Positions 48,530-60,800 of a DNA stretch of 64,000 bases are shown here, piece by piece. Below the pieces are notes generated by a model. The model ran no database searches, was not told the origin of the DNA, and saw only the letters and a program-made list of their open reading frames with translations. Made by a program: the position numbers and the translations under genes. Each line of letters starts with the position of its first letter. Positions within the stretch are counted from its first letter, which is position 1. Where the stretch lies: the NCBI GenBank assembly GCA_958496175.1, contig OY292275.1, positions 25,335,001 to 25,399,000 of the forward strand, given 5' to 3'. This DNA comes from Sisyra terminalis (taxonomy: Eukaryota > Arthropoda > Insecta > Neuroptera > Sisyridae).

Positions 48530-49345
48530 ACAAAAATAATAAACATAAAAATAATATTATTAATAATAATAGTAATAATTAGTATGTCATACATTACTGA
48601 GCGGAGAAAGATCAAGATGAAGCTGCTGAAGAAATATTCCATCTTTGTTTACACTGAAGAGAAATGGGAAAATTCTCTGTATAATCCTACCTTATACAAC
48701 TCATTCCATTTTTGATCAACCCTTATAATCTTACATTTTGATTATGAAATAGTTGTATTGTACCCCAGTCGGAAATTCATACAAAAATTTGTCGATTTTT
48801 CGACCCTCATAAATAGTTGCGCTCATTAGGAATTATTCTTGTGCGCATATATTGATATTAACGTGTCTGGCCTGGATCACCCATTTGGGCCTCTCTGGAT
48901 CGACGTTCATAATTTCAAGGATCGATAGAATGGTCCAAGAAGATAAACGTTGGTTTTAAGAAAAAAGCGAAAACTTTAAACGAAAACGATCTTTGCTTAT
49001 CGTAAACATTTTCAAGAAATGGGGGCTGAAGAAGCTTATTTTCGAAAAGCGAAAATTGTATTGAATTACATTGGAATTTGAATAATAATAACGACGTAGA
49101 TAATTTATTCAGTTGCGGTTTTCGGATTTCTCCCGAAATGCGATTGAACGCTCGACCCCCCTTGTCGTTTAAACACATCTAATATAAAAACGTTAAAACA
49201 CAGATAAAGTTTGTTTGAAGATTAAAATGAATTTTTTTTCTGCTCCACAATACATAAGTAATACAATACAATGATATAATAGTTTTGTATTTTCGACTTT
49301 GGACCATTCGATAACTTTATTTCGGCAACCGGTCACTGTCGAGTC
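48530..49345. other. Unassigned stretch
   Basis: 48800-49180 is less AT-rich; the 87-codon minus-strand frame at 48915-49178 has no family features. Nothing named. Confidence 0.35.
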
Positions 49346-49354
49346 GGTTTCAGG

Positions 49355-49506
49355 CAAGGTTTATAAATTACACAGGTTGCCCCATTAGAAAAAAAATTAC
49401 GTCATACGAAGAATTTTGAAATTTGAATCTGTTTGAAGATATGTACAAATTTCTTCTAGATACGTTACGTAGCGCATGAGGCCACCTGTGTGTTTTATAA
49501 ACCTTG
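49355..49506. mobile_element. Miniature inverted-repeat element with 9-bp target duplication (Mutator-like)
   Basis: Ends CAAGGTTTATAAATTACACA, then GG, on the left and CCTGTGTGTTTTATAAACCTTG, inverse with few mismatches, on the right. The exact direct repeat GGTTTCAGG flanks it (49346-49354 and 49507-49515). Inside, GAAATTTG and CAAATTTC also mirror each other. A 9-bp duplication points to Mutator-like transposases, though the family is inferred from that length only. 152 bp, non-coding; the minus-strand frame across it is a shadow. Confidence 0.82.
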
Positions 49507-49799
49507 GGTTTCAGGTAGTTTGTTATCAGACCATTTGGACAAAGAGGAACCAAAGGACAGGAAATATATGAGTTGACGCAGCGAAAAAAGTTTTTTAAAT
49601 TCATTAGTTAAATGTAAATACGTACGAGTGTACATTGATTTTTATTATATTTATGGCAAATAAAAAATTAAAAGAGAACCTATTAACATCATAGTAATGA
49701 TAGTAATGTTATTTGCCCTTGGATAAATAGTTTGTAAGAATAAATTACTAAGTATATATTTTTAACTTTTATCGATAACATTTATTTGTACTTTTTTGC

Positions 49800-50135
49800 A
49801 TTCAAATCACAACCATTGGTTGATAAAATAAAATAGATTTTAAAAAGTTTGATTGTTGAAAAACGAACCAAAATTTAATATCGACAATTTGGTATAAGTA
49901 CTACATAAGTATTAAAATTTCATACTAATTTAGTGAAATGACGTTATTTAAAATGTTGTTATTAAAATGATATAAAAAAAATATTTCTTAATATAATTTT
50001 AGATAGTTTTTTTAATTAACAACACTGATTATTAAATTTAAAATTTCGATTGTTGATTAACTCTACATTATCTCATTTTAAACATTTTATTGAGATAAAA
50101 CCTTTAGTTGCGAATGCAACGGGCAACTACTAGTA
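49800..50135 (+). repeat. Repeat D, copy 2, with Helitron-like 3' terminus
   Basis: Homologous to 47340-47600. It continues to GTTGCGAATGCAACGGGCAA, then CTACTAG followed by T. GTTGC-GAAT-GCAAC is a short hairpin, and CTAG before T fits the CTRR end that Helitrons leave. The 5' TC end has not been found. Confidence 0.5.
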
Positions 50136-50139
50136 ATAA

Positions 50140-51175
50140 ATATATATAAAGAAAATAAAAATTATTAAAAAAAACAACTATTTCAATTACAAGTCAGCCA
50201 ACACATGTCGTCGGCCTAAAAAGTTAAGCTGCTAAGTTCTTTTTAACAGTTTCTTCAGGGAAAGAAAAAAAGTTAATATAAGCCACATAAGTTACTACAT
50301 AAAGCAGGTTTCTGATTCATGTTATATATTGAGAAATTTCTATATTTAAAGAGATTTATCAGTTTGTCATTCGATAGAATTTTTTATTCCTTCCTATTGG
50401 AACAAAAACACAAACATTTTTAAAAGTGGACTTAGCAGATTGAGACTAAAGGCTGACGGTTTGCTTTATTGAAGCTATGTATTTGGGTTCATGCGTTACC
50501 CTCGGATTGATTCTCTCCATTGAAGCATTTTGCCATTACATTAACATACAAAATTTGTCAAATCAGATATCTTCAATATATAAAACAAATAGATGATAAA
50601 ATTCAGATCTCAGCTTTTATTTGTTTAAATAAGAAGATAATTCAGGTTATTTAAGATCTTTTTTTTTTATTTAATATTTTTATTATTCAATTAGCTACGT
50701 TTCGTTACTAATCGTAACTTCATCAGGCTTCTTGATTCACAAAAATATATTTTTGTTATTATTATAAAATATTAAAAAAATGACTGGACCGATTTTAATG
50801 ATATATGATTTGTTAGATTCGCCTTCGCTCCGAATAGCAGAGTAACTATTAACATACCTTAACAATTCACGGACAAAAATGAATAAAATGAATTTTTAAA
50901 TAAATTAACTTAGCATTTTACGCAATTGACAGTTCACGTCACCCACACTTATATGTCAATTCAATATTGCCAGTTATTTTTATTTAAAAAACGCATATAA
51001 CCATTGAAGCTATTGAAAGTTCGACGCAATGCTTCACTATGTTTTGAAGGCGCAATGATTTAACTGATTGGCGATTTCTCCCAAACATTGCCAATCATTC
51101 CAAGTTTAGATTCTACCAATAAAATATACTCCTGCTTAAAATCATAAAATTTGTGACACAATGTAAAAAAATTTC
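50140..51175. other. Unassigned stretch
   Basis: No frame or element recognised. TTCGTTACTAATCGTAACTT at about 50701 recalls transposon tail strings but cannot be assigned. Confidence 0.35.
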
Positions 51176-51177
51176 AG

Positions 51178-51333
51178 CTGGCAACATGAGTTACGTTGCA
51201 GAATGATCCATCTACTGAAGAATTTTCCAAACAATTTTTGAATCTCGGTAATGGCAGTGTTCTTGTCGACGAATCAAGCGTATTAACTTAATTTTCTTCG
51301 AATTTTGTCTCATTCAAAAATTTTACCTAGTCG
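51178..51333 (+). pseudogene. Helitron helicase fragment 1
   Basis: Reads VTLQNDPSTEEFSKQFLNLG, NGSVLVDESSVLT, stop, FSSNFVSFKNF, stop. It matches the stretch of PIF1-type Helitron helicases that reads 'RVQL..D....FSKQLL.IG.GK..VD.STG.I.LPSNF'. Three in-frame stops. It duplicates the beginning of fragment 2, which starts about 290 bases later. Confidence 0.75.
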
Positions 51334-51619
51334 CTAGCTTTTTTATAAAACAGCAGAATAACGTTTTAATCAGTTTAATTAGAATAAAAATTCAATTCAT
51401 TATTTCATTCATTCATATTCATTCATTTTTAGTATAAATCTTCTGCAGATGGATCGTCTAGCAATGCAATTCTTATGTTTTCTTCCAGGTGAAGTTTCTT
51501 CATATGGTTCCATAAAATTAATGTGTTAATTTAATGGTTTGATAATTTAAGGCAAGCATTTATTTTTTAAACAGAAGTCGATCTTTTATGCCTGAAGTCG
51601 TCCACTTCTGCAATTCGAA

Positions 51620-52380
51620 ATGCAGAACGACTAATCTGGAAAAGTGTTTTCCAAACAATTTCTCGATATTGGTAATGGCAAAATTTCTGTTGACACATCA
51701 TCTAGATACATTACTTTCCCTACCAATTTTTGCCACTTTACTACGTTAAAGACCGAACTCATTGAAATTGTGTTTCCAAACTTTGCTCAAAATTACAAAA
51801 ATTATATTTGGTTAAGCAAACATGTTACATTGACTCCAAAAAACGTTGATTAGGTACAACGAAATGAGTATTCAGATTCAAAATAAGATAACTGGCGAAT
51901 TGATGCCATGCAACTCGGTTGATTCCATTACTAATCAAAATGATGTTGACAATAGAATAGATTAGAAATAGAATTTTTAAATTTGCTGGAAGTCTTCGGA
52001 ATACTACCTTATAATCTGTAATTAAAGTTGGATCAGTAATCATTAATGGTTGTGGAACATATAGACTAACCATGTCTTTGTACTAGCACCCAGCTTGCGG
52101 TGAAAAAATTAATGAACAATGTTATCGAAGCAACAATTTTGAAATGAAAATACAAAGGTGAAGACGGTGGGGTTCACACATCCCTATGATTCCGAACGAC
52201 AGGCTGTGCGACTTGAAAGCATTAAAATTTTCAGTGTAGCATGCATATTTCGTAACACCGAAAAATAAATTGCAATAACAGTTATTTAATGTTTGGGGCA
52301 TCAATTTTAAAAATTCATGTTCTTTACATAACCAAATATATATCGCCTGTTCACTAATAAACACAAATAAACTATTTTTT
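51620..52380 (+). pseudogene. Helitron (PIF1-type) helicase C-terminal relic
   Basis: Rolling-circle transposons carry a Rep-helicase protein; only the helicase end remains here. Blocks appear in family order with frameshifts between them: FSKQFLDIGNGKISVD and ITFPTNFCHF (51644-51733), ELIEIVFPNFAQNYKNY (near 51759), QNKITGELMPCNSVDSITNQ (near 51880), FLNLLEVFGILPYNL (near 51972), KVGSVII, VHIPMIPND-like (near 52170), then WGINFKNSCSLHNQIYIACS (about 52293-52352), the last being the 'G..L..SCFSHGQLYVACSR' motif VI region. At least four frameshifts and several stops. The P-loop part is absent. The minus-strand frames at 51825-52073 and 52122-52364 are shadows. Confidence 0.85.
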
Positions 52381-52639
52381 TATTAATTAAAATAAATCGT
52401 ACACAATTTTGCACGCACTACGTTGTGATACATAATAAATGCAAAATGAAATGCCAAAATGACGCGGATTTACAACACTCTCCCAAAATATGAATTATAT
52501 AATTATTTTAACACATTAAATAAATAAAAATGTCAATTTCTAACGTCACTAAGCGTTTTTCAAAATAAATCACAGGCATCGATGATTACAAATAATATGT
52601 AGGCAAGTAGGCGTGAAAATTTGCAGAAGATGTCGAGGG

Positions 52640-52795
52640 ACACCTTAATCTTCTAGAGGTATGAAATATACTTTACATCCGATTCTCATACCTACCGAAT
52701 ATACATAGAAAATTTTATAAAAATCGGTCCAGCTGTTTCAGAGGAGTTTGGCTACAGATACGGTGACACGAGATTTTTATATATAAGATTATTTA
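52640..52795 (+). mobile_element. 3' tail of an insect interspersed repeat
   Basis: AAAATCGGTCCAGCTGTTTC, then AGAGGAGTTTGGCTACAGAT and GGTGACACGAGATTTTTATA, is a tail I know from many insect repeats, usually ascribed to RTE-type elements. It lies about 300 bases after the Helitron helicase relic and could be that element's 3' region or a separate insertion. Confidence 0.55.
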
Positions 52796-52799
52796 AAAA

Positions 52800-54165
52800 A
52801 GATTTTTTTTTATTGTTATTTGCATAATTAAAATAGGAATTTACCCATTTCCAAGATATGGAGGCAACTCTCTTGCTTGTATATGCCGGCGCCCAATATT
52901 GAATCTTTACCATATTTAAAATTGAAAAACAAATATCTGTTTAGGTGACAAAAAAATAATCGTATGGATTAACCATTTTTAAAAGAAGATAATATAATAT
53001 TACAAAAAACTGCAATAATACCAAGTTTTACATTCAAGTATTTAGTATAGCTATTTTAACTTTAATAGCAGTGGGTCGAACTACTTCGTTATTAGGAAAA
53101 CTGGAAAAGTTTTAGTCAAGTTTAAATGTTGATGATAAACTTTTGCGATTTTAAACTCACCGAATTAGATTTTACATGAACGATAAATAGCTATTTACAT
53201 TTTAAATATTTTACTTGGACAGATGTTTATCAAAGCCTTAATCATTTATTTATATGGATATTTTTTATTATTGACAACTTCTGCTTATTTTTTTTCTTGA
53301 ATTCTATTTGATAGTTTTACAAACTTGGCCATTTTATCAAATATACATATGTTTGTATATTGTGTTCTTAAAACCAAAGTTTTTTTTATAATTCAGATTT
53401 GGGATAACATTTATCGTAAAATCTTCATAACAAAGAAGCAATTATATTTGGGACTCAAAAAGACATTCAACAGACCATTTGCACATTTTTTTATCGAGAA
53501 ATTACGGACAGGATGCGTTCCTCATAAGCTGTCCGTAAATCGAATATCCATTAATCGAAACCGCTATTACTATGAAATCCTATTGGAAAGTGATAGAGAA
53601 AATTTTGGTTAAAAATGCAATTTTTTTCAGTACATAAGAACCATTTTCTCAAATATTTTGATTTTGACTATTCCTTTGATCATTGCCAATTTTCGTCTAT
53701 CCACTAGAAGAATCTAATATTTTTTTGGTTTCTAATAATCCAAAGCAAAGATACCATGATCTACACCAAACGCTTTTTTTGTGGAAAACCTTGTCTACAG
53801 TAGCAGTGTACATCAGTATTTTTACATGACTAAATTCATTAGTAACTTGAAAGTAAGCTCTATCTGAATAATTGATGCTTGTATTTGTTTAAGAAAAGTT
53901 CTTTCTCTTAAAAAAAAAGAAACTATTAAAAATTGTGTTTTTAAGGGCTTGCAACTGCGTATAACCCCTTAAAACTTTATGAAGAACTAGAATTTCGTGT
54001 TATCTGTTATCTCAAATGATACCATTTTCATGACAGAAGGTTTCTCCCGTTGTTGACTCTATAAAACAAATCCAATTTTTGAACAAACAAATATTCAAAA
54101 ATCCGAAATACGTTTTCAGGAAAGTTCAATTTTGATAAGTTTATATTTTGGTTATATATTTCATA
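52800..54165. other. Unassigned stretch with a small perfect hairpin
   Basis: ATTACGGACAG and CTGTCCGTAAT-type arms at 53501-53511 and 53529-53539 flank a 17-base loop, inside a 95-codon frame (53325-53612) that has no family features. No exon recognised. Confidence 0.4.
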
Positions 54166-54171
54166 TACGTA

Positions 54172-55136
54172 GGGGAGACCGGAGCTGGTTGGTTATAGGA
54201 GGATGGGTTTACTAACTCTTAATAATTAATTTGATACAGAAGTGTAACGAAATTTAACTATGGGCAAGAGACCGTCTGGATACCTTCCTTGATTATATAG
54301 ATCGAGATGTTACTATTACTCATGGTAAAAAAGCTGTGCTTTTATTTCGATAAATAACGTATGTAAATAAAAATTTTCCGCATCACGCTTTTGGATGTAA
54401 TGCTTCCGATTTCATTATATTATGTCGTAACTTCAATGCAAGAGCTATATGTATTTCATGCCTTCTTTATTTTTGATTTAGTGCTTTTCTTAAGGTCAGA
54501 CAACGTGAAAAAGAAAAAGCATGTCATCTGGGGTTGGTTGACTTATTTTTTTTGGGGCTGGTTGACTAGTTACTTTTAAAATATGCTAAGCATTTTGTTA
54601 CACTTGTGAAAGTTATAGAAAAGACAAAATTATTATTTTACTATTAGATAACCATGATTTCCATGTATCATTCAAGATACAGTTGAGGACCCATGCATCA
54701 TAAGGATTGAAAATTTAATTCGTTAAAAATATATCTTCCATATCAAAACTTTATTTTTGGCTATAGGTACCTATATTTTAATTAAATAATCAAATTATAA
54801 AAAACCAATAAAATTTCAATTTTTAGTTGTTAAAATGTAATAGTTTTTGGTGACTTTAGTATTTAAATTTAACACTTACTGTTATTTAAGGCAAACCATC
54901 CGTACTATATAGACAACTTTCCCCGAGTATGGAATTGGCTGATTAATTTTTAATGTTCTTTAAAATCAAGTGTATTAGTTTTACCATATGAAAGTTCGGC
55001 GTAAATGTTGACTTAGCAATACCTTAGAAAATTTTCTTTTTTCTTTTAGTTTTCAGTAGTTTTCCTCATATTAACCAAAATTAAAAAATAATAACGTTTA
55101 CACTGAAATTTAGTCCATCATCTATCTGGTCTCCCT
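54172..55136. mobile_element. TA-flanked DNA element, 965 bp
   Basis: Short inverted ends GGGGAGACCGG and CTGGTCTCCCT stand between TA dinucleotides (54170-54171, 55137-55138). The left subterminal GGAGCTGGTTGG recurs inside as GGGGTTGGTTGAC and GGGGCTGGTTGAC near 54530-54570. No transposase is readable; the 62-codon frame at 54391-54579 is not one. The class (Tc1/mariner/pogo) is inferred from TA flanks and end style. Confidence 0.6.
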
Positions 55137-55139
55137 TAT

Positions 55140-56460
55140 AGTACAAAACCATGAGCATATCTTATTTTTGTTCCTCTATGAAGTGCTGTTTAGCTTACTA
55201 ATTTTTAATTTGAATCCAACACTTGCGAAATCATGAATGCACTTTAACAAACTTTAGACCTTAAAATTATCAGCCTCTTTACAGATCGGAAGGGCCGCCT
55301 CAAGCAATGTCGTCCTAAAGTGCGTATTTTAAGAATTCAGCCGGTAGCACAGCATGAATCATTATGAATCACGCACTGTGAAAAATTAGTTTCACTAATT
55401 TCGTGCAATTATGTTTTTATAAGATGTGTAAAAATACTATATTTATTGCCAAAAACCAGCAATCTTTTAAAAAGAATATAAATGTTAGTGCTTAAGTTTT
55501 GGTGGTGACATATATGAGCATATCTATTTAGTTTAATACTTTAATTATAAAGAAAATATGGTAACAATAAAAGGATAAATGTTTACGCATTGTATTGTAT
55601 TATTTATTTTTTTAATAAATGTGGTACATGAAACAAACAAAAAAAAAAACAATAAAAATAAGAGTATGATACAGTTTTATAAATAAAAAATAACCTAATT
55701 TAAGAATATTACACACAATATCCATTTTTCTACGTACGGATATAAGTTTATTACATACCCTATGACATGAAATTGTAATAAAATATACATAAAATTTGTT
55801 AAATTACAGTTTATCATACAAATTGGCTACAATTTTTTTCTCTAATTTGGCAAATAAATAAAAATACGTAAGATAAGTTTGGTTGCATATTACATATACG
55901 TGGAAAAATACAGCTATGTACCTGGGTAGTAACTAAATCGGACTATAAACGAGAGACCACATATCAAAAAATAAAAGCTAAGTACTATAAATAACAGAAT
56001 GTATCAACTTGTCTAAATTTTCATTAGCATGCCTACCCATTTATATGTCGCTGCCTATTATTCTATTTAAACTACATATATTAGCTCGAAGTGTTTTCCT
56101 TTTGTAATCTTATCACACCCAAACATATTTCTTAAATATATAAAAATCCATATCTTTAAAATAATTTAGGAACTGTTCATCTTTTAAAAAGTGATATTAA
56201 ACGGTATAAATGCAATATAAAGCAAACCAGTATTTACTTATTGTGTTAGCATTTTAGCCAGCATTATATCATCATACCATGGCATTTCAAGCCATTTTTC
56301 AATGCAATAATAATATAAATATGCACCGTGGCTGTCGTATTTTTTTTAAATATTAACCAGCTAAGTTTTCCAGAGAATTACATCCACATTTTTAATCAAA
56401 TAATTCTTTTAATCAAAAAAGCGTAATACAAAAGATCTTATCGATTTTTTTTTGTTATTT
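55140..56460. other. Unassigned AT-rich stretch
   Basis: GGAAGGGCCGCCTCAAGCAA at about 55289 could be a solo transposon end. Otherwise nothing recognised. Confidence 0.35.
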
Positions 56461-56467
56461 ACTGTCT

Positions 56468-56600
56468 CTTTATAACTACTACCGTCTAAAGCGACTCTAG
56501 GATTAGTAAAAATCCGTAATTGAGAAATATCGGTAGAAAATTTGCTCGATTCGAGGATCGAACGGAGCGGTCATCTTGACCACTCAGCTACCAGTATGTT
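56468..56600 (-). mobile_element. SINE family copy, minus strand, internal deletion
   Basis: The reverse complement reads GGTAGCTGAGTGGTCAAGAT, then GACCGCTCCGTTCGATCC, then the body GGATTTTTACTAATCCTAGA and GTCGCTTTAGA. The A box is TGGTCAAGATGA and the B box GTTCGATCC, brought about 20 bases closer by a deletion. Confidence 0.8.
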
Positions 56601-56609
56601 TATCGATTA

Positions 56610-57645
56610 TTTCTGCCATACAATTTTAAGTAATATTCAATTTTCTAGTTTACTGAATAAGGGGTTAAAGATTAATTTTTGTGTTATTTAGTATTTAATT
56701 ATAACTGTTAGCCTATTATCCACTCATTTTTCGAGAATTAACCGTTGACTTCGTATTTCTTTGACAAAGAAGCATTGTTATTTAATTATGCAAAAAATTG
56801 CTTTACTTTTTTTGTTTTAAATTTATAACTTAGTTTTCTGTGTTTATAAATCATCGCTTTGAAATTCACCTTAAATAGAGTTTCACCTTAATCCATTTTT
56901 TCAAACCAACCATATTTTTTAACTATTTTTAAGTTAATTTCACCTTAAACCATTGAACTTTAAAAAGGGTTATATTAAATGAGGCTTGAAAACAGCACTA
57001 TACTTTTGCTTAAGTTTCTAATTTCTAATGAAAGTTACGGATCTTGGGGCCTGAAGCCGTAAGTGAATTAGATGGAGGTTGTTGCCAATGTTTTGCAACC
57101 TCTTTGGGTCGTATCATCAGGGCGTAATATGCTCTGAAACTAATTTTAGAATGCTCTTTGTTTTATGTACTATTTATGGTGATCAGAAACATGTAAAGGT
57201 GAAGAGGATAAAGCAGAACAGCAGATCAATCAATCAGAGAAGAAATAATTCTCTTTTTAGCTGAAGAGGTATTCTACTAAAACACTGGGAGAATTGCCTT
57301 CCAGGTCGTATGAAGCCCAAGATTCCTGTTAATGTTATTAGGACTATTTTGGACCCTCCATTCCTTTTCAGTGCTTTCTCTTAGAAAAGTCACAATAAGG
57401 TAGAAGAAAAAGATAGAATTTTGGTCCTGTCAAGTGAGATAGTATTCAGTAGCCAAATAATACTCCGGCAACACATGGCTTGGGATCCAAAAGTCACAAT
57501 TTTTCATTAGAGAGTTGTAACTTAAGGCTGACCAAAGAAATCTTAAATCAAAAATATAATATTGTTTCTTACGCAGAATAGTTATTATTTATTTTATTAG
57601 ATACCTAATGAAATGATTCGAAGATAAATAATTATAATATAGATT
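56610..57645. other. Unassigned stretch
   Basis: 57060-57400 is less AT-rich and includes a hairpin GAGGTTG...CAACCTC (about 57075-57103) and CATCAGGGCGTAATATGCTC. It resembles a transposon remnant but cannot be assigned. Confidence 0.35.
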
Positions 57646-57649
57646 TAAA

Positions 57650-57832
57650 CCTACTGGTGGCCGAGTAGTCCAGGTGGCCGTTCCAAATCTGATAGGTGTT
57701 GAGTTCGAATCTCGTATCGAGCAAATTTTTGATTTACGGATTTTCATTAACGTTTGAGTCACTAAATAGCTAACAGCTAATAGACCTTAATAGTTATAAA
57801 GTAACGATTAATGACAATAAAAAATAAAATTC
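57650..57832 (+). mobile_element. SINE family copy with intact pol III boxes
   Basis: Head GGTGGCCGAGTAGTCCAGGT, A box TAGTCCAGGTGG (fits TRGYNNARNNGG), B box GTTCGAATC, then the body and a longer 3' part AGTTATAAAGTAACGATTAA, ending in an A-rich tract with AATAAA. No target duplication resolved. Confidence 0.85.
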
Positions 57833-57839
57833 TGGTACA

Positions 57840-60800
57840 AGTTGTTATTATGAAGTTAATGAGTAAATTTCGTTTAGTTAGAATATTTAAAAAAGAATAA
57901 TATATTTTCAACTTTTGAAAACATTGAATTTATAAATGTACCTTTCTAGAAGCGTTTTATTTTTTATAGTTAAATTAAAACGATAGTGGAATTCCTATAG
58001 CATAAATTTTATCATTTATGATTTTACTTTTTACCGTAATTTCCTCTATTTTATTAAAGTTGTTTAAGAAATCACATTTTATTGTGAGTATAGAAGGAGT
58101 ATAATCATTAGTTAAGGAAACGCTGTTTAATTTAAAGGTGCGGTCACTAACTGTCTTGAATAGTTAATTTTATAACTCGTACTTGTTTAAAAAAAAAGAA
58201 ACAAATCGAAATATTTCTATGTACTCTTATTATGATTACACATGCAAAATAACAGTCCTGAGTTATAAAAATAATTCTGCAAATTAAATTCAATTAAATT
58301 CACTAAGAATGTGTTGAACTTTAAGAAACAACTTTGGGTAGTTACTTTAATATAATAATGATACTTAACTGTCATCAAATTTAAATTTTGAAGTGTATGC
58401 TTTTCAAGGGTATTTTTGTCATCAATAAAATTACTTTTTGGGTCCCTTTTTTCAAGTCTTTATTATTTTACAGTAAGCAACAGAAGAGAAATATTATATT
58501 AGAAGATAAATAGATATTCACATGAATTTTCAATATACAATTAAAATAACATTGAATATCTTTTGGGAAACGGTCACAATATGTTTCATCCCTTGCTTAC
58601 TTTCCTGCTCATTCAATCCACGTACCGAAGTTTATATTATTTTGCAAACAGGAAATATACTGTGTATGCGTGTAGATGTATTCATGGATTTTCTATATGG
58701 TACAAGCGGAGGTCACAATATAAAAGAAACTAATTTGAAAAGGATTAAAGCATGCACACAACTGATCCAGGGGAGTTTCTCCAACGACACTCTTCATTGC
58801 TCACACTATTAAAAACGTTTTTTGAATGGGAAGAAATTACAATCTTTTATTCTCTAGCCTCAATGGTGAATACAAGATAGTTATGGGAACAGGACCTTGA
58901 TAAACGTATCTTTTATTTTTTGGTACCTAAGAAAAAAAAAATACATACAAATTCTATGGTTTTCTAGGTGAAAAAATCCTTTTTATTACACAAGAACGGT
59001 ATTTTCTTTCAAATTTAAAATCAATAATAATCTTTTATGGAAATTTTTTGAAAATATTAATGCATTAAATACGTATTATGTACAAATAATTATTCATTAT
59101 CGGCTAGAAGAAATCGGTGAATAAAAATATCCATGCTCGTTTGAATATAAAACCAATGCATAATTCAATAAAAAGTCATCCCTATGGTCCTTCGAAAAAT
59201 AATTAATTTGCATTTTTTAATTAAATTATATTATATCATGCTTCTGTGACTTTGCAGATTTATAATTTGATGTTATTACGTATTGAGTTCAATGGCAAAA
59301 CAAACCAACCAGAATTAATCCTACTGTTACAATGAAAGCACAATCGGATTGTAACAATTACTGTTTAAATTAAATTATCACTTAGGTACTAAGTAGTTCC
59401 GTATTTAATCATAAGTCTTTAAATAAGATAACGACATAAAATTAATCATTCGCGATTGTCAAATCAATTAATGGTATTAAACTTCTTAAAAAAAATCGAA
59501 AATATTTCAATACATGTCTTCAACAAGTAAATACCCAAACAAAATTTATAAGTATAGTAGGTACTTATTTGTTCACTTCAAACTCGAGTTCCTACTGCAT
59601 TGCACGTTTATGCAATTTTATATCTATAATTCATTCCGTGGGTTTTAATTTTGTGCGCATTGAAATAATTTATGTGTTTGCTAGATTCGTTCTATGAAAA
59701 TAAAATTGTATATTCCTAAAATTCTAAAATTGAAAAAAATTGTCGAGAAAAAAATTAAAATGTCAGCGAGAGATTATAAGTTTTTATAAAGCTGTGATAT
59801 GGACAACACATGGCTTTATTATACACGAATATAAATTTTTCTATATTGTATTTAACACATTGTTTTTATCAAAACATTATAGGAACAAATAATAGCTGTG
59901 TTGTTCTTATGGTAAGTACATAAATCCGCTTCTACATTCCATTATTGATGTATAACAATGAATTGAACCAAAGTCTGGATATTCATTAACTCGTAACATT
60001 AACTTCATAAATTATATTTATCATCCATTCAATTATCTGGATTTTTCGTAACATTTGTCCACAATAAAATATCCATATTATGTTTAAAGCAATAATTATA
60101 ATAATAAAGGTTTTATCAAAAACAAAAAAATCACTTTTTCATCATTTAGTTTGAAAATTAAAGAATCTATAGAATATACATTTAAAAACGTATGCAAAAT
60201 CAATGCTTTCATGTTTCTAAATAGGCACACTTGTATCTTATAGGATGCTCGGTATATTGTTTCCAACTAAAATACAAAATTCACAATTATATTTTACATT
60301 CAGCCTACATGAATACAAAATTTCAGCCTTCCACGATTTACCATTTTTGAGATATGTCAGATATACTATATGAGTGTTTACGTATGTGTATTCAGTGACG
60401 TAACTCAAATGTTATACCGAATAAAGTAAAAATTAATTTTTCGTTCAAAATCTTATACAGTACAAACGTGTCTACGTTGGAAAATGTTTACTATCATTAC
60501 ATTTTAACTATGAGCATATGTTTAGTACATACTACATATTTAATAATTTAAATATTTCTATAAAGATAAGAGACAGTGAATTCATATTTTAGATATTCCT
60601 CCCTAAAATATCATAGAATAAAATTATAATAGTAACAAGTAGCAGGATGCATCCAGCACAATGAAATGATTTATCAAAAAATCTATCGTTAATTTACCAA
60701 TACAATCAAACTTATAATATTTTTTCGTATGGGTTAGTTTTGCATCATACGTAACAGTTAAAGGAACACTCGCTTCGCTTCGTGTCTCTTTCTCATATAT

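Noticed and set aside
51825..52364. Minus-strand frames whose text (for example PLMITDPTLI) first suggested another P450 fragment
   Set aside because: The plus strand carries a much longer, ordered match to Helitron helicase blocks across the same bases, so the minus frames are antisense shadows.
53325..53612. 95-codon plus-strand frame
   Set aside because: Length is within chance for this window, no domain, and a hairpin lies inside it.
58522..58812. 96-codon plus-strand frame
   Set aside because: Roughly one such frame is expected by chance in 64 kb of this composition; no domain, signal peptide or splice support.
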